64,000 nucleotides of DNA from positions 1 through 64,000 of the forward strand of contig JAPMTY010000007.1 of assembly GCA_026552835.1 (NCBI GenBank). The letters run 5' to 3'. Shown here one piece after another: positions 1-8,248 of the stretch; within the stretch, counting starts at the first letter, position 1; each line of letters starts with the position of its first letter. The notes under the pieces were generated by a model. The model was given only the letters and a program-made list of their open reading frames with translations. It ran no database searches and was not told the origin of the DNA. Source of the DNA: Candidatus Methanoperedens sp. GTDB taxonomy: Archaea > Halobacteriota > Methanosarcinia > Methanosarcinales > Methanoperedenaceae. Both the position numbers and the translations under genes were made by a program.

Positions 1-1053
1 CCTCCTCTTGGCGATCTAGCCGATTCTGGCCGTTGGAGCATGTTCTACCGCATCCATTATGGGTACCGCAACAGCCAAGGCCAAATGCGTGTTTTCCAGA
101 GCTGTTTGGTCACGAACAAAGAATCCAAGATGGTTGAAGTTCCCGATGCTGCTCTAGAGCGCATCGACATGCTGAAGGCTGAGCTTGAAAAAGCCAAAGC
201 AGCTGGGAATAAGGCGCTCGAAACTAAGCTGACTGAATTGGTTGGCGGTCAGAAGGCCATGTACAACCTGGATAGTAACCACTATCTCAACGTCAAGGAC
301 CGCCAGGGTAATATTGGCGTGCTCAAGTTGCGCCACAAGGCTTGGTTGGCTCTGAATTTGGCAATCACGAAGGTCCGTGCCACGGGCATCGAACCTCTAG
401 ACGTGGAAACTGGTCTCTATTTCGTCTTCAGCCGCCAAGGCCGTGGTCTAGAAACTACTTTCAGCGTGACTGTCCTGCAAGAGTCCAGGGACATCCCAGG
501 TGTTGGCAAGGTCTACCAGGACGTTGTAGATGCTCTTACTCCAGACGATCTGTCCAAGCTTGGCAAGGAAACGGCTGAACTGGACAAGCTCTTCAAGAAG
601 CCAACGGCTGAAGAGGTCAAGCGCATCGTTGATGAGTCCGATCTGCTCACTGGCAAGTCTAGGGCTGTTGACGAAATCTTGGATGCCAAGTCAGACAACA
701 ACTCGAATGATGATGGCAGCGACGAGGAGTATGAATCTTCACCCGCGACGGGTGGATCTGCTCCAGCAGCGTCAGCAGCACCCGCAAACACTGCTAACCC
801 AGCACTCTTGGCCGCTCTTGGGCAGACTGCTGGCACGGCAGCAGCTGCTCCAGCAGCACCTCCCACAGGCGCAGCAGCGGCACCCGCTGCGGCTCCCACA
901 GGCGCAGCAGCGGCTCCAGCAGCCACAACTCAGTCCCTAGCGTCTAGCCCAACGGCAGCACCTGCTCCGACGCCAGCGGCTAAGCCCCAAACGACTGCAC
1001 AAGCCGTAAAGGAAATGTCGGACGAAGAGTTCCTGAAGTCACTAGGGCTCTAA
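1..1053 (+). CDS. gp32-like single-stranded DNA-binding protein (5' end cut by window)
   Basis: Likely coats single-stranded DNA during replication and recombination. The frame is open to base 1 and reads PPLGDLADSGRWS before the first ATG at 40, so the true start lies left of the window. The body (HYGYRNSQGQMR, YNLDSNHYLNV, then YFVFSRQGRGLETTF) resembles the OB-fold core of gp32-like SSBs of large phages as I know them. A linker of about 80 residues rich in Ala and Pro follows, with an acidic stretch before it, and the C-terminus ends in MSDEEFLKSLGL, an SSB-type acidic tip that would recruit replication partners. The linker holds an 11-residue tandem repeat. uvsX and the helicase follow downstream, which fits. 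The family call is from pattern memory. Confidence 0.75.
   Translation, partial: PPLGDLADSGRWSMFYRIHYGYRNSQGQMRVFQSCLVTNKESKMVEVPDAALERIDMLKAELEKAKAAGNKALETKLTELVGGQKAMYNLDSNHYLNVKDRQGNIGVLKLRHKAWLALNLAITKVRATGIEPLDVETGLYFVFSRQGRGLETTFSVTVLQESRDIPGVGKVYQDVVDALTPDDLSKLGKETAELDKLFKKPTAEEVKRIVDESDLLTGKSRAVDEILDAKSDNNSNDDGSDEEYESSPATGGSAPAASAAPANTANPALLAALGQTAGTAAAAPAAPPTGAAAAPAAAPTGAAAAPAATTQSLASSPTAAPAPTPAAKPQTTAQAVKEMSDEEFLKSLGL
860..914 (+). repeat. 33-bp tandem repeat coding an Ala/Pro linker
   Basis: A 22-base block at 860-881 recurs exactly at 893-914. The 33-base period gives the peptide repeat PTGAAAAPAAA in the disordered linker of the SSB. Such repeats change length readily by slippage. 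Confidence 0.7.
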
Positions 1054-1063
1054 GGATAGAAAA

Positions 1064-1585
1064 GTGAACGACAATCATTCTCTCGTGATCCCTGCCTTTG
1101 GCAAATCACGGGAACTGTCCCTGCACATGCAAAAGATCAGGGAGGCCGAGGTTAGGTACATAGAGGCGAAGACTGTAAATCCCTCTACTTACGCTGACTT
1201 AGAGCACTCTTTTAACGAAGCATACAGGGATCTCAAGCAGCACCTGTCAAGTATTGGCTACCAGCTCACGTTGGCAGAAAAAGCCCTTAAGGAAGCCAAG
1301 GCAAATGTGATTCTCGGGACGTATGCTGATCACATGAAAGATAAGCCCAAATATCAGGACAATTCGGATCTCAGAGAAGCCTTTCTCATGAGAGATGCGG
1401 ATTACCTTGCGGCAACCGATAGAATCAATCAGTTGAAAGCTCTCCAAAGTAACTTTGATGGCAAAGTAAAAGTGGTAGAGAACGTATGTAGGTATATGAG
1501 ACAAAAGATGTATTTGCTCTCCAAGAGTGGTGTGCCTTACGAGGCTATTGGAGTTACGAGCGGGAGAAAAAACGATGGCGAATAA
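1064..1585 (+). CDS. hypothetical protein, helical
   Basis: I do not recognise this 173-residue protein. It starts with GTG, 10 bases after the SSB stop, with AAGGATAG as ribosome-binding site. It is rich in charged residues and predicted helical (for example EKALKEAKANVILG). Its end overlaps the UvsX start by 11 bases, so it is probably translated with uvsX. A recombination mediator (UvsY-like) would be expected in this place and this size is compatible, but I see no specific motif for that. Confidence 0.7.
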   Translation: MNDNHSLVIPAFGKSRELSLHMQKIREAEVRYIEAKTVNPSTYADLEHSFNEAYRDLKQHLSSIGYQLTLAEKALKEAKANVILGTYADHMKDKPKYQDNSDLREAFLMRDADYLAATDRINQLKALQSNFDGKVKVVENVCRYMRQKMYLLSKSGVPYEAIGVTSGRKNDGE

Positions 1586-2621
1586 ATGGTTGAAACAACT
1601 TCAGGCTTACGATGATACGGTCGATTACGACTACGATTCGTTCGCACCAGAAAACTGTCTGTACACGCCGAGCCCGTACTTTAACTGGATCTTTGCTAAT
1701 AAGAGCAACGGAATTCCAAAGAACGCCTCTCTTCTCCTTCTGTCCGAACAAAAGGCGGGTAAGTCGCTTAGCTGTTACGCAATCATCCTAGAGATGCAAA
1801 AGCGTGACAAGGAAGGAATCGCGATCTACTTCAATACAGAGCTTCGCGGTCAACTACAGCATAACATCTTCCCCGCTATCGACAAAGATAGAATGATCAT
1901 CTATGACACCAAAGATCCTGTAGAAATCTTTGATCGTATCGAAAAAGACATCAAGCCCATGGTTCAAGATGGGATGCCTCTTAGAATCCTGGTTATCGAT
2001 TCCTTGACCAACATCCAAGGGATCAAGCGCAAAGACGCAGACTCGGTGGCCGATCACCTTCGTGGCGACCATGCTCTTACGATTCAAACTGGCCTAGACA
2101 AACTAGTTCCGTTCTGTAAGCGCAACAAGATTCTTCTCATTGGCACTAGCCAAATGCGAGCCAACCAAAAGGCTGGTACGCATGGGCCTGATACTCAGAT
2201 GGCAGAAAGTTGGATCGTAAAGCACACTTTTGAATACTTCGTTTCTCTCAAAAGAGCTGGCGATGCTGATGACAAGAAGGACATCGAGGGTAAGACCTTT
2301 GAGGAAGAGGACGCCAAGGACGCTCGTGAAAATAAGCTCCTCACTGGACACAAGATCTATGCTAAATGCGAAGCGTCTTCTATTGGTCCGCAAGGCCGCG
2401 CAGGGGTCTTTACAATGGACTATGAAAAGGGCATCATAAATCAACACGAAGAAATTTTCTTTCTAGCTAAAGGCCTTGGATTGATCCAGCTAAGCGGCAA
2501 GACTTATTCCTTCGGAGACGAATCCTGGGTGGGGAAGAAAGAGTGTGCTTTAGCCATCAGGGACAATCCAAAACTGGCTCAGGAGATTCTTGAGGCCGTG
2601 AAGAAGTTAGATGAAAGATAA
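1575..2621 (+). CDS. uvsX: UvsX/RecA-type recombinase
   Basis: RecA-family ATPase that would form filaments on ssDNA and drive strand exchange and recombination-dependent replication. The Walker A region is LSEQKAGKS (residues about 56-64), with Ser where the first Gly is usual. Walker B is ILVIDSLTN, and the L2-like region is IGTSQMRANQKAGTHGPDTQ. The length (348 residues) is close to T4 UvsX. I chose ATG 1575 (MANKWLKQ) rather than an earlier in-frame ATG at 1527, because 1527 lies deep inside the upstream gene while 1575 gives a short overlap. It sits between the SSB and helicase genes. The distinction between UvsX and RecA is by context. Confidence 0.85.
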   Translation: MANKWLKQLQAYDDTVDYDYDSFAPENCLYTPSPYFNWIFANKSNGIPKNASLLLLSEQKAGKSLSCYAIILEMQKRDKEGIAIYFNTELRGQLQHNIFPAIDKDRMIIYDTKDPVEIFDRIEKDIKPMVQDGMPLRILVIDSLTNIQGIKRKDADSVADHLRGDHALTIQTGLDKLVPFCKRNKILLIGTSQMRANQKAGTHGPDTQMAESWIVKHTFEYFVSLKRAGDADDKKDIEGKTFEEEDAKDARENKLLTGHKIYAKCEASSIGPQGRAGVFTMDYEKGIINQHEEIFFLAKGLGLIQLSGKTYSFGDESWVGKKECALAIRDNPKLAQEILEAVKKLDER

Positions 2622-2622
2622 C

Positions 2623-2841
2623 AAATTTTCTGGCAGGAAACGTGTAGGGGCGGAAATCCCTACATGCACCGTTGGGAAGGGCAAAAAATAAGCCGCTAAA
2701 CAATCCGTGGCGTCCTGGGTTGATCGCCAGGCGACCGAGCAGTAGTAACGGACAAGGACTGAGAAGGCGCGATAGCTTGGGTCATAACCAAGTGTTATAG
2801 AGCGAGGAAGCTGGAACAATCAGAAGCCCACTGCCAAATTT
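2623..2841 (+). ncRNA. structured RNA candidate, HEARO/omega-RNA-like
   Basis: This gene-free stretch folds well by eye. A long-range closing helix pairs 2623-2627 with 2837-2841 and 2631-2636 (TGGCAG) with 2831-2836 (CTGCCA), with a 3-nt bulge. Inside are a 9-bp hairpin 2641-2649/2658-2666 (one G-U), CCTGG/CCAGG (2714-2718/2727-2731) within TCCGT/ACGGA (2704-2708/2748-2752), and CTTGG/CCAAG (2776-2780/2788-2792). The motifs ACCGAGCA (2734), GCGATAG (2769), a GAGGAAGCTGGAAC run (2804-2817) and AGAAGCCCAC (2822) recall, from memory, HEARO (IscB omega) RNAs of cyanobacteria. No IscB or TnpB gene is nearby. It ends 10 bases before the next start codon, so it could instead be a regulatory leader. 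I am fairly sure it is structured, much less sure of the family. Confidence 0.55.
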
Positions 2842-2851
2842 CAAGGAAAGT

Positions 2852-3766
2852 ATGAGTCAAGGAATCACAAGACCAAAAGCAGACACAAAAAAGATCCACT
2901 CCAGGAACGAATTTGAGCTTTGCTATCTCAGGCACCAATACTTCAGGAAGACCAATCACAATCCGACCAAAGAAGAAATGGAGCCGTACAAGTTCATTGC
3001 CAGGCACATGGCGGGCAACACGTTTTACATGTACAAAAGCCTCTTCTTCCTTGTTGGTTTGGATCTAGATGATTTGATCAGCATAGCCCAAATTCATTTG
3101 GTCAGTTTCTTAGGCCTCTTCTCGCTGGATAAGCTACCGCACAAGTATGAAGAGTTCGTGGCTATCTATCACAAAAACAACGGTTACGATCCTAACGAGC
3201 ATGCCGTTCTGAATAAGAACAAGGCAAATTGCACTCTCTTCATGAAGCAGCGCATGGAGGATGTGGTCAGGGTTTGCAGGCAGAAGGCGCGAAACATCAA
3301 GGGCACGGCCACCGAAGAATTCTTCTTCTACTATGGAACTAAACGCCCACCTTCAATTCTAAGGGACTTACTAGAGAACCACGAAAAAATTGGCTATAAA
3401 AAGCTCGACACAGCCGTGTACAAGTCCATCAAGAAGAAGGCGCACGCTGAAGACGGTCCAGTATTCAAGTTCAACGACCACTACTATGTAGCGGTTCCAG
3501 TCGAACACAAACAGATTCGTTTGTCTGATCTCAGTAGCATGGGCATGGACCCCTATGATAACATGCACAATATGAGCCCAGAGGAAGTCTACTTCAGCAT
3601 GGAAGACGAAGTGAAGTGGGATGAGAAAAGAGAAGAGTTTGATCGAAAGAGTAAGCGATCAAAGTCAATGATTTTCAAGCGTTTCATCGAAGCCAACAAA
3701 AATGATCCGAAGCTCAAAGAAGAAGTTCAGACAGCCAGAAAGCTTTTGAAAAGCATGAGAGCGTAA
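2852..3766 (+). CDS. possible sigma-factor-like protein
   Basis: A 304-residue protein starting at ATG 2852 with AAGGAAAG as ribosome-binding site, just after the structured RNA. Residues about 50-85 (GNTFYMYKSLFFLVGLDLDDLISIAQIH then LVSFLGLF) resemble sigma-70 region 2, where a GLDxxDLIQEG..GL pattern is usual. The C-terminal third is highly basic and helical (RKSKRSKSMIFKRF), as expected for nucleic-acid binding, but I do not see a clear region 4 helix-turn-helix. If real, it would direct host RNA polymerase to phage promoters. It could also be an unrelated DNA-binding protein. Its stop overlaps the next start by one base. Confidence 0.5.
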   Translation: MSQGITRPKADTKKIHSRNEFELCYLRHQYFRKTNHNPTKEEMEPYKFIARHMAGNTFYMYKSLFFLVGLDLDDLISIAQIHLVSFLGLFSLDKLPHKYEEFVAIYHKNNGYDPNEHAVLNKNKANCTLFMKQRMEDVVRVCRQKARNIKGTATEEFFFYYGTKRPPSILRDLLENHEKIGYKKLDTAVYKSIKKKAHAEDGPVFKFNDHYYVAVPVEHKQIRLSDLSSMGMDPYDNMHNMSPEEVYFSMEDEVKWDEKREEFDRKSKRSKSMIFKRFIEANKNDPKLKEEVQTARKLLKSMRA

Positions 3767-4227
3767 TGAATCAAGACCTAATCAACGCCATAGACGATTG
3801 GCTGAACAGATGGGGAGAAGACCGTACTAGCAAAAAGTACGGCAGTCCCTACAAAGCCATTCCGATCCCCAGACGCAGGGAGCTTCTTGGTTATCTCGTA
3901 GAAGATCTGGTCAAGACGTACAGCTTCACCAAAGAAAGTTTCAGGATGGGATCGGTGGTTGAAACCATCGTGAAAGCTTGTTTCCCTCCAGAAGAGATTT
4001 GTCAGGATGCCAAAAAGAGAAAAAATGGACTTGCAACCGTCAGAAAGGAACTGACTACTGCGGTCTTTGACTATTTCAACGAAGGCGTAAAGAAACTTGA
4101 AGAATACAACCCCTCTAAGCACGGCAGATTGGCCGAAGAGATGGATCGCTCTATCCCAAAGGTAGAGTTGCCAACCACTGGTGTGGATAAAGAGGCCAGC
4201 GAAATTCTAGGATTTGACGATGAGTGA
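3766..4227 (+). CDS. hypothetical protein upstream of helicase
   Basis: I do not recognise this 153-residue protein. Its ATG overlaps the upstream TAA (TAATG) and its end overlaps the helicase start (ATGAGTGA), so the three genes are translationally coupled. It is mostly helical with a basic centre (DAKKRKNGLATVRKEL) and an acidic tail (ASEILGFDDE). A helicase loader or accessory factor is a reasonable guess from position only. Confidence 0.7.
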   Translation: MNQDLINAIDDWLNRWGEDRTSKKYGSPYKAIPIPRRRELLGYLVEDLVKTYSFTKESFRMGSVVETIVKACFPPEEICQDAKKRKNGLATVRKELTTAVFDYFNEGVKKLEEYNPSKHGRLAEEMDRSIPKVELPTTGVDKEASEILGFDDE

Positions 4228-5431
4228 AGTGGATAAGGCTCTTCTCAAACTAGCAGAGGCCGCAGATTTCGACAGAAAGAAAAAAGAGCTAGCAGAGAAA
4301 GAGCTTATCATCAAGGGCCGTCGTGCGGACAACGAGTTAGAAAAGCTCGCCAAGAATGACCGCGAACTAGAAATTGCTAAGGCTAGCAACTACGGCGCGA
4401 TGACTGATGAGCAAATCGCTCAGGTTCAGAAGGACAGCAGGACTTACATTGAGTCTGCGCGGTCCTGTATGGAATTCATCAACGAAGAGTTCAACGGTGT
4501 GGTTCCGTTCTTTCCAAAGAACTTGATCTTGATTGGCGGCAAGACTGGCGAAGGCAAAAGTACGACCGTGGCCAACGCCACCGCGACGACCATGAAGCAG
4601 CTGAGTCCTCGTACTGGAAAGCGCTGCAAAGTAGCCATCCTAACGAACGAAGAAGCGAAGGAAGATATGTACAACCGTATCACCTGCTTCTCAAAGGGAT
4701 GGGCGTACACCAATCACGACAAATTCACCGACGAGCAGCTTGAGACGTTTGAAAAGTACATTCCCATTTTGGCGAAAGATGGTTGGCTTCAGGTCATCGA
4801 CGACCATTATGGCAGTACGCCTGAAGCGCCTGTCTCTGGAGTAACGACCAGTGTCGAGGGTATTCAGGGAATCTTCGACTATTGGATCAAAAACAACATT
4901 ATTTACGATGTTGTAATTATTGACTATTATCAGAACGTCAAGTTCTCAAAAAAGAATCCGTGGAAGAACGAATGGGAAGTTCAGGCTGAATTGGCGGCAA
5001 TGCTGGATCAGTACAAAAATATTTACCCTGCGCCCATCATTCTTATGGCCCAGGTCAGCCCCCCAAATGAAGAAAACACCATCCCATTCAAAGTGAGAAT
5101 CGAAGGCCGCAAAGTCATTCTGAACTCGTGTACGTGCTGTATGGAACTCGTCGCCGATAGGGAAAATCACAGAACCGAGTGGATCGTCCACAAGAGTCGT
5201 TTCACAGAGCACGTAGGAAAGAGCTTCTACACTGGCTACAAGAAGGGTAGGTTCGTTCCTTACTCCAAGGAATTCCGCCAACACGTAGACCAAATCAAAG
5301 AACAACGAAAGCAAGACGATTTCAATAAACAATTGGGCGAAAGCACAAAAAAGAAAGTGGAGCAAGTCAATGACAATGAAGATAAATCCAGAGCATCTGC
5401 CACAGAACCAGTGCCAGCATCTAGTGGATAA
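4220..5431 (+). CDS. DnaB/gp41-like replicative helicase
   Basis: RecA-fold ATPase of the DnaB type that would unwind DNA at the fork. Walker A is GGKTGEGKS (residues 106-114), Walker B is VVIIDYYQ, followed by a polar motif (IILMAQVSPP) and a basic stretch near the end (HKSRFTEHVGKSF). The first 60 residues are a charged helix rather than a full DnaB N-terminal domain, so the protein (403 residues) is a shorter phage form. ATG 4220 is preferred over TTG 4214, because it overlaps the upstream stop. The primase gene lies about 1 kb downstream. A DnaB-like accessory ATPase cannot be excluded. Confidence 0.8.
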   Translation: MSEVDKALLKLAEAADFDRKKKELAEKELIIKGRRADNELEKLAKNDRELEIAKASNYGAMTDEQIAQVQKDSRTYIESARSCMEFINEEFNGVVPFFPKNLILIGGKTGEGKSTTVANATATTMKQLSPRTGKRCKVAILTNEEAKEDMYNRITCFSKGWAYTNHDKFTDEQLETFEKYIPILAKDGWLQVIDDHYGSTPEAPVSGVTTSVEGIQGIFDYWIKNNIIYDVVIIDYYQNVKFSKKNPWKNEWEVQAELAAMLDQYKNIYPAPIILMAQVSPPNEENTIPFKVRIEGRKVILNSCTCCMELVADRENHRTEWIVHKSRFTEHVGKSFYTGYKKGRFVPYSKEFRQHVDQIKEQRKQDDFNKQLGESTKKKVEQVNDNEDKSRASATEPVPASSG

Positions 5432-5726
5432 GGACGGAAGAGTCCTTTTTAGCTTTGATATCGCGCAACTTCAGACGCTTAACATGGCACCAGGGGATGT
5501 CCTATTGGTGAAGCTTGTAGGCGAAGATTTTGACGTTGACACTATGGAGAGCTTGAAGCAACATATCAATCAAGTATTCCCCAACAACCAAGTTTTGGTG
5601 TTTATGATGCCGAAAGATAGCGACATCAAGTTTGAAAAAGTCAAAGTATCGGCCGCTTCTTGTGGTGACACTGCCAGCTATTGCAGCGACTGTACGTGCG
5701 GCAAAAAGGAAAGAGCGAATGCCTAA
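5370..5726 (+). CDS. hypothetical protein with cysteine-rich tail
   Basis: A 118-residue unknown protein. Its start (ATG 5370) lies inside the helicase gene in another frame, overlapping by 62 bases. The first 85 residues look like a compact alpha/beta domain (DVLLVKLVGEDFDVDTMESLK, NNQVLVFMMPKD). The last 25 residues hold five cysteines (CGDTASYCSDCTCG), perhaps a metal site. Function unknown. Confidence 0.65.
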   Translation: MTMKINPEHLPQNQCQHLVDKDGRVLFSFDIAQLQTLNMAPGDVLLVKLVGEDFDVDTMESLKQHINQVFPNNQVLVFMMPKDSDIKFEKVKVSAASCGDTASYCSDCTCGKKERANA

Positions 5727-5937
5727 GTTCATCAAGCTCTCAGATTTCTGGGAGCCAAGAAAGAAGGAGCTGGCTGCTATCAATGGCATTGTCAGCGTTC
5801 AACCCTACTACAATGACGGAAAAGTCGGTAGTAAGATTTACTTCAACGGCGGCAGTGAGACTGCTGTCTCTGAGAGCGTGACGGAAGTCTATAGGATGAT
5901 CAAAAACGTTGGCCGCGTAAGGCTGAGGAGAAAATAA
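5719..5937 (+). CDS. small hypothetical protein
   Basis: A 72-residue unknown protein (MPKFIKLSDFWEPRKKE...). The start ATG 5719 overlaps the upstream stop by 8 bases and is preceded by AAGGAAAGAG. Longer in-frame starts lie within the upstream gene. The sequence looks like a small beta-rich fold (GKVGSKIYFNGGSETAVSES) with a basic end. It ends in TAATG, coupled to the next gene. Confidence 0.65.
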   Translation: MPKFIKLSDFWEPRKKELAAINGIVSVQPYYNDGKVGSKIYFNGGSETAVSESVTEVYRMIKNVGRVRLRRK

Positions 5938-6392
5938 TGGGTAGTGTAGAAAGTGCTGTGATTTCGGAAGTGAAACCAGAATCAAAGACGATCAACCAGC
6001 TGACTAGCGCAGAGAAAGCTGAGTTGAACGCCCTATCCAAGGAAGTCTTTGGCGCCTCTAGCCGCTGGCAGAAGATGATCACCAAGGGCGTAGTCGAAAC
6101 TGTAATGGAAGATGTGACCGAATACGTTCCCAATCCCGAAGATGAGGAAAAGGAAGGTACGACTCGAACCGTGAAGGTTCCAGTCAAGTATTCAAACGGT
6201 GCCGTTAAGTCGGTATCGAAATATTTCACCGTGGACTCTGTGCGCGAGTACATGGTCGCTCGAAAGAAGCAGCTTGATGAAATCAAGGCGATGATCAAGA
6301 AAGCAAACGACGAGCGCGAAGCAGAAAAGCGCAAACAAGAAGCGCTCCAGGAAGCTCACGATAAGCTTGCTGGATCGGCAGTGCATGGATGA
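5937..6392 (+). CDS. hypothetical protein, coiled-coil C-terminus
   Basis: A 151-residue unknown protein that starts at the TAATG overlap. The C-terminal 50 residues (RKKQLDEIKAMIKKANDEREAEKRKQ) form a long charged helix likely to be a coiled coil. It ends inside the start of the primase gene (8-base overlap). No motif gives a function. Confidence 0.7.
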   Translation: MGSVESAVISEVKPESKTINQLTSAEKAELNALSKEVFGASSRWQKMITKGVVETVMEDVTEYVPNPEDEEKEGTTRTVKVPVKYSNGAVKSVSKYFTVDSVREYMVARKKQLDEIKAMIKKANDEREAEKRKQEALQEAHDKLAGSAVHG

Positions 6393-7248
6393 AAAGACTA
6401 GGCAATTCTTCAACTTGATGTTCAGGCCAGGGGAAACTGTCTGCGTAAGCCACAATAAGTATGGCTACCACAGCATCCCTCTGGAGAATGCCTTGGACGG
6501 TCCAGTAACATTGGTACCGCCAGACATCAAAAACCCATTTGAGCATCCAAAGCCTGAAGAGTTCATCTTTGTAGCCCTGAACCCTATCTATGGTTTCAGA
6601 CGCGATGAGAATTGTAAGGCGTTCAGGAATTTCCTGATTGAGCTGGACACGGGTCCTTTGTCTGAGCAGATCGCCTATGTAAAGAAAGTGGGTATGCCTT
6701 ACAGTGCCGCCGTCTTTTCTGGCGGCAAGAGCATCCATTTCTTGATCTCATTAGACCAGGATTTGCCTTCAGAGAGCGTTTGGAGAAAGTTTGAGGACTG
6801 GATACTCAACGTAGTCACGCTGGCTGACCAGCAGGCTAGGAATCCGTCTAGGAGCATTCGTGTCCCTGGAGCCTACCGTGAACCTGGCAAAAAGCAACGA
6901 ATGGTGGAGTTTAATGGTCCAGTAAAGCTGACTGATCTAGTAGCCTGGCTGTCTCAATTTCCAGACTCTAGACCAAAAGAACGTGAGAAAAGGACTGCAT
7001 CAGACTGTACAGACTTCGGTAAAGTCAAACAATGGGCTCAGGATCGCCTTATAAACGGTCTGGACCCTGCCAAGGGCCGTAACCAGCAATGGTTCGCAAT
7101 TGCTTGCGAATTCGCCTTGGCAGGCTATTCAGAAGATGATACACTAGACATACTCAGCAGATTTTTTGTTCCCGACCGCGACTTTAAAGAAAGAGAGTGG
7201 AAGACTGCCGTGATCAGCGGGGTCAAGCACGCTTACAATAAGAAATAG
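6385..7248 (+). CDS. AEP-family primase-like protein
   Basis: Likely primes DNA synthesis next to the helicase. The catalytic pattern of archaeo-eukaryotic primases is visible: FLIELDTG (acidic pair, about residue 85), then FSGGKSIHFLISLD (SxH nucleotide-binding motif followed by an acidic residue), then the SIRVPGAYREPGKKQRM region. The C-terminal 90 residues look like the helical PriCT-type domain often attached (WFAIACEFALAGYSEDDTL). I took ATG 6385 (MDEKTRQFF), overlapping the upstream stop, over TTG 6367. The protein is 287 residues. Confidence is good for the fold and moderate for a priming role. Confidence 0.7.
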   Translation: MDEKTRQFFNLMFRPGETVCVSHNKYGYHSIPLENALDGPVTLVPPDIKNPFEHPKPEEFIFVALNPIYGFRRDENCKAFRNFLIELDTGPLSEQIAYVKKVGMPYSAAVFSGGKSIHFLISLDQDLPSESVWRKFEDWILNVVTLADQQARNPSRSIRVPGAYREPGKKQRMVEFNGPVKLTDLVAWLSQFPDSRPKEREKRTASDCTDFGKVKQWAQDRLINGLDPAKGRNQQWFAIACEFALAGYSEDDTLDILSRFFVPDRDFKEREWKTAVISGVKHAYNKK

Positions 7249-7249
7249 T

Positions 7250-7741
7250 ATGATCAGAGACGACGAATTCGCCAGACTAGTGAAGTACGCCGAGGGCATG
7301 GGCCTCAAGGTCCGTTTCAAGCCTTACGTTCCGTACTCTCGTGTTATGGCGGATTGGACTACGGATGGAACAGAACTTACTGTCTACGTCACATGTCGAG
7401 AGTCCAAGCTGGATTTAGTTCTGAGTCTCATCCATGAGATTGGCCATCACAGAGGCTTCATTGAGAATGGTCGAAAGCCCGACACCAAAATTGAAGCTGC
7501 GATGGATGATGAAGAAAAGAAGAAGAATCGAAAAATCATCTACGAGAATGAAGTCCACGATACCAAATATTGGGAGCAAATCTATCACGACACCGATTGT
7601 AGGTTTGGCTTAGACCTTCTCAATAAACAGAAAGAATTTGACACGTGGGTATACGAGGTCTACTATGAAACGGGAAAGATCCCCACAGCAAAAGAACGCG
7701 TCAAAAAGAGACGAGCTTTGAAACAGAAGTACGGACGTTAA
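7250..7741 (+). CDS. HEXXH zincin-like protein
   Basis: A 163-residue protein with LIHEIGHHRGF (HEIGH at residues 62-66), the zinc-binding motif of metallopeptidases. Residues before it form a short beta strand (ELTVYVTC), as in small zincin folds. A third ligand may be one of the later Glu residues (KFDTWVYEVYYE region). No signal peptide is seen, so it would act in the cytoplasm. Its substrate is unknown. The gene is two bases downstream of the primase stop and directly abuts the next ATG. Confidence 0.6.
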   Translation: MIRDDEFARLVKYAEGMGLKVRFKPYVPYSRVMADWTTDGTELTVYVTCRESKLDLVLSLIHEIGHHRGFIENGRKPDTKIEAAMDDEEKKKNRKIIYENEVHDTKYWEQIYHDTDCRFGLDLLNKQKEFDTWVYEVYYETGKIPTAKERVKKRRALKQKYGR

Positions 7742-8248
7742 ATGAATTTTTTGATGACCCTAGTAATTGGAATATTTTTAGGACGCCACGTTCCAACGTT
7801 TCTACAGGAGCTTTCATATCGCATCAAGAACAAAAAGGCCCTCAAGTCTGTTTTTCCCACCAAGGTTAAAAAGGGCAACACCTGCAAAACGCACTCTTGG
7901 TTCAAGGTGAATTCCATAGATGAAAATGGCAGTGAAGGCAAGATAGACGTATGTCGTTCTTGCGGCTTGGTAAGCGGCACAGACCTCGCATTCAGCGCCG
8001 AGATGATCGATCGCATGGAAGAGGATATGCGCCTAGAGGGGCTAGAAAAGAAGATCTACACAGATTTCGCGGAAAAGGAAGATCAGGACATTCGGAAGTT
8101 CCTAGAAGCGGAACTCAAGGGCGGTTTAGACTACAAGAAAATCGCCAAAGTCCATACAGCTGGAATGACCTTCAACTATAGGCTCCAGGCGTATAGAATG
8201 ATTAAAAACAAAGAGGTTCAAGAGACCCTTTCAAGAGGAAATGCATGA
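7742..8248 (+). CDS. hypothetical protein, N-terminal hydrophobic segment and zinc site
   Basis: A 168-residue unknown protein. It begins with a short hydrophobic segment (MNFLMTLVIGIFLGRHV) that could be a membrane anchor. A possible metal site is CKTHSWF then CRSCG (residues about 48-75). The rest is a charged helical region. It overlaps the next gene by 4 bases (ATGA type). Confidence 0.6.
   Translation: MNFLMTLVIGIFLGRHVPTFLQELSYRIKNKKALKSVFPTKVKKGNTCKTHSWFKVNSIDENGSEGKIDVCRSCGLVSGTDLAFSAEMIDRMEEDMRLEGLEKKIYTDFAEKEDQDIRKFLEAELKGGLDYKKIAKVHTAGMTFNYRLQAYRMIKNKEVQETLSRGNA

Noticed and set aside
513..926. Ala/Gly-rich frames opposite and beside the SSB linker
   Set aside because: Shadows of the repetitive Ala/Pro linker in other frames.
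2607..3007. Two minus-strand frames across the uvsX/sigma-like gap
   Set aside because: Their sequences lack normal protein character, and the stretch is better explained as a structured RNA.
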